Notes under the pieces: model-generated
The model's database searches: none
Told to the model about the DNA's origin: nothing
Seen by the model: only the letters and a program-made list of their open reading frames with translations
Shown: piece by piece, positions 50,151 through 51,744 of the stretch
Position numbering within the stretch: position 1 is the stretch's first letter
Layout: every line of letters starts with the position of its first letter
NCBI RefSeq assembly: GCF_000621585.1
Contig: NZ_JHXY01000023.1
Span: 1 to 51,744 of the forward strand
DNA from: [Eubacterium] cellulosolvens LD2006
GTDB lineage: Bacteria; Bacillota; Clostridia; Lachnospirales; Lachnospiraceae
Reading direction: 5' to 3'
Length of the DNA: 51,744 nucleotides
Program-made: the position numbers and the translations under genes

Positions 50151-50585
50151 TTTTACCCCTTACTCTTCTTTATATATCAATCATAGCAGTTTTGAGAAAG
50201 TTGTACTATTAGTATTCTTTTGTCCGTATCACAATTTTCAGTTCCTGTCTGTTACCGTAAGTTCTAGTATAGCTGTTCTTAAATAACTCGACCAAATACT
50301 TGCCTGCTTGCCCGAATAGCACGCATCAGAAAGCCTCGGCATAGCCCGGGGCATAAACAAGTGATTATCACCTCTATCAGCGGTACTTCAATTTTCTATT
50401 TTTACGAGAAAAATCTGCCCTGAACTTGAGGATCCCTGAAGCTACTCAGGGTGACCGGAATATTATGACTCTTGTGTATAATGCAAGGAAGAATATGAAG
50501 AAAGGCACCACTTTATGCTAAAAATAAAAGATTATTATCGGTTGTATTAAAGGAATGCCCCGGCTGCAGGCTCTATGCCTACATA
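50151..50585. other. Gene-free region upstream of the PlsY-like operon
   Basis: No credible gene. It holds copy 3 of a short dispersed repeat (50286-50323), a GTGAT-t-ATCAC dyad at 50361-50371, a CCCTGA/TCAGGG hairpin near 50433-50450, and the terminator at 50557. The operon promoter should lie here but no convincing pair of hexamers was found. Confidence 0.4.
50286..50323 (-). repeat. Short dispersed repeat, copy 3
   Basis: On the minus strand: GCGTGCTATTCGGGCA, then GCAGG, TATT and GGTCGAG, matching the order at 18363-18399 with a four-base insertion. Confidence 0.4.
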
Positions 50586-50592
50586 CCGGGGC
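50557..50592 (-). terminator. Possible terminator after the DNA glycosylase gene
   Basis: GCCCCGG (50557-50563) pairs with CCGGGGC (50586-50592), with a further small GCAGGC/GCCTAC pairing in the loop. ATTCCTTTAAT follows on the minus strand, a weak T-run. Confidence 0.45.
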
Positions 50593-50603
50593 TTATGATC
50601 TCG

Positions 50604-51104
50604 TTATTTAAAAGTCGCTTTCGTAATCGAGAATCGGATCTGCTTCCACTCCCCGATCAGCCGCTCCATATTCCAGGCTGCGTTCGCGGGACTGGTCGAC
50701 GGAAGACAGACCGCCGGTCTTCCCGTCGCGCCCTCCGTATACTTCTTGTAGTACTTAAGAGCCGCCTTGCCGTTGACATAGATTTCCCGGATATCCGCAG
50801 CCTTAAGAATTTCACTCAGGTCGTTCGCGGTGACATTCCGAATGCTCGAATCCGAAGAACCCTCTATGTCACAGGAACGGATCACATCCCAGACGGCAAT
50901 GTGATTCCTCAGCAAAAAAGCCCGCTTCTCCTCCACAGATTCCGGTGTTGCCTCTTCAAAAACAGCCGCTACGACTTTCCAGAAACGATTCTGCGGATGC
51001 CCGTAGAAAAAGTTGCTCTCTCTGGATTTCACAGACGGAAAACTCCCCAGAATCAGTATTTTGGATTTTTTGTCATATACCGGTGCTATCGGATGAATCA
51101 GCAT
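50604..51104 (-). CDS. DNA-deoxyinosine glycosylase (uracil-DNA glycosylase superfamily)
   Basis: 166 residues. LILGSFPSVKSRESNFFYGHPQNRFW (split here as LILGSFPSVKSRE and FFYGHPQNRFW, about 18-43) is the signature of the hypoxanthine-DNA glycosylase branch (UDG family 6) and carries the catalytic water-binding and base-stacking residues; CLPSTSPANA (about 133-142) is the minor-groove loop that inserts into DNA. It should excise deaminated adenine. ATG at 51104 has AGAGAGGA seven bases upstream; 49 further upstream codons in frame lack similarity and a site. Single gene. Confidence 0.9.
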   Translation of the reverse strand: MLIHPIAPVYDKKSKILILGSFPSVKSRESNFFYGHPQNRFWKVVAAVFEEATPESVEEKRAFLLRNHIAVWDVIRSCDIEGSSDSSIRNVTANDLSEILKAADIREIYVNGKAALKYYKKYTEGATGRPAVCLPSTSPANAAWNMERLIGEWKQIRFSITKATFK

Positions 51105-51367
51105 ATCGTTCCTCTCTTCCCCGTCCGCTTCGCCTTCAATAGTCAAGTTTCCTGATCGTTGTCCTCCTTTTTTGTTCCCACGCTTCTGCTTCAGCACTTC
51201 AATCACAAAAGAACATTCTCTATCAAAAAAACACCGAATCCTCATCCTCAAACGGGTAGAATTTCCGGTGTCATCTGATAATTTTGATACTGCTTCAGTC
51301 TTTATTTACATACACTCAGCAAGCATTCACAAATAGACTGTTCATTTATGGATCCTGCAAAAAAAAA

Positions 51368-51440
51368 TGGAGCATAGGGGGATCGAACCCCTGGCCTTCA
51401 GATTGCGAACCTGACGCTCTCCCAGCTGAGCTAATGCCCC
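51368..51440 (-). tRNA. tRNA-Ala (anticodon CGC)
   Basis: The reverse complement folds as a 73-nt cloverleaf without encoded CCA: acceptor GGGGCAT/ATGCTCC with the G3-U70 pair that identifies alanine tRNAs, D arm AGCTCAGCTGGGAGAGCG, anticodon arm TCAGG-TTCGCAA-TCTGA (anticodon CGC), and T arm CAGGGGTTCGATCCCCCTA. Discriminator A at 51368. CGC reads GCG. Confidence 0.96.
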
Positions 51441-51602
51441 GAGATAAATTCCCCCTCATCGAAAACCAGTGTCCTATGGAAGGGGACTTTCTATTTGACT
51501 TCAATTTTACCACAGGAAAAGCTACCTCAGCTACTACAAATATTATAAAAATACGCAGGTTGCGAACCGACGGTCACAATTGAATCTATGTACTCAATTT
51601 TT

Positions 51603-51744
51603 TCATTCCCTGGTATCATCTTTATTTTTCTTGCTATTATTGAGTTCATCCATGTATCCAGCCGTCACGATACCCGCAGGAAGCGCAACGATTGCTATTC
51701 CAAAAACGGATGAAAACATTGTTATTATCTTCCCCGCAATAGAA
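51603..51744 (-). CDS. Ion channel C-terminus, voltage-gated potassium channel type (partial)
   Basis: The last 46 codons of a gene that enters from the right edge. Minus strand, stop TGA at 51605-51603. The translated end includes SSVFGIAIVALPAGIVTAGY, the pore-lining S6 helix of Kv-type channels with its Pro-Ala-Gly hinge, then a short polar tail (MDELNNSKKNKDDTRE). Start, voltage sensor and selectivity filter are outside the window. The tRNA-Ala gene lies 163 bp downstream on the same strand. Confidence 0.8.
   Translation of the reverse strand, partial: SIAGKIITMFSSVFGIAIVALPAGIVTAGYMDELNNSKKNKDDTRE

Overview
The window looks like chromosome from a Gram-positive gut Clostridium relative (Bacillota, probably Lachnospiraceae). 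The grounds are strong AGGAGG ribosome sites, TTG/GTG starts, the PadR/DUF1700/DUF4097 module, LrgAB, CoaX, a CwlO-like NlpC/P60 hydrolase, secreted glucanases with DUF5648-type repeats, and the 5' end of a 16S rRNA gene at the left edge. The family assignment is inference. No phage, integrase, transposase or CRISPR array was seen.

Layout. 1-1010: 16S start (minus strand), its leader, and three tandem terminator-plus-palindrome units. 1011-7802: a beta-glucan locus (GH16 laminarinase and a GH5-like protein lacking its nucleophile), then a divergent AraC regulator, a hotdog thioesterase and a GT2 glycosyltransferase. 7862-9635: dGTPase and an XRE regulator. 9943-10906: a promoter and a ~0.93-kb transcript without a credible long ORF, carrying 13 hairpins that share a six-base loop. 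I do not recognise this RNA. 11068-15362: M18 aminopeptidase, PHP phosphoesterase, Cys-cluster protein and a PanE-like reductase. 15363-18167: a cluster of DnaA-box-like sites, ThrH and MetY. 18425-21252: a COG0523 GTPase coupled to a membrane-anchored surface protein. 21403-27092: GH43, ilvBN and a GH5 endoglucanase. 27369-33443: HtrA, NlpC/P60, LrgAB, CoaX and an ECF S component. 33698-37955: GlgB, HisJ and a polysaccharide deacetylase. 38123-40339: PadR module behind a 15-bp tandem repeat. 40822-45650: an EAL protein, an MCP and a metallophosphoesterase. 45818-50150: a radical SAM protein and a three-gene set of glycerol-1-phosphate dehydrogenase, MFS carrier and PlsY-like acyltransferase. 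50604-51744: deoxyinosine glycosylase, tRNA-Ala(CGC) and the tail of a potassium channel.

Together the genes cover beta-glucan/xylan breakdown, glycogen branching, branched-chain and sulfur amino acid synthesis, envelope maintenance and signalling. The most unusual items are the hairpin-array RNA, a family of palindromes placed directly behind intrinsic terminators (about nine copies, in both intact and partial form), and the archaeal-style glycerol-1-phosphate gene set.
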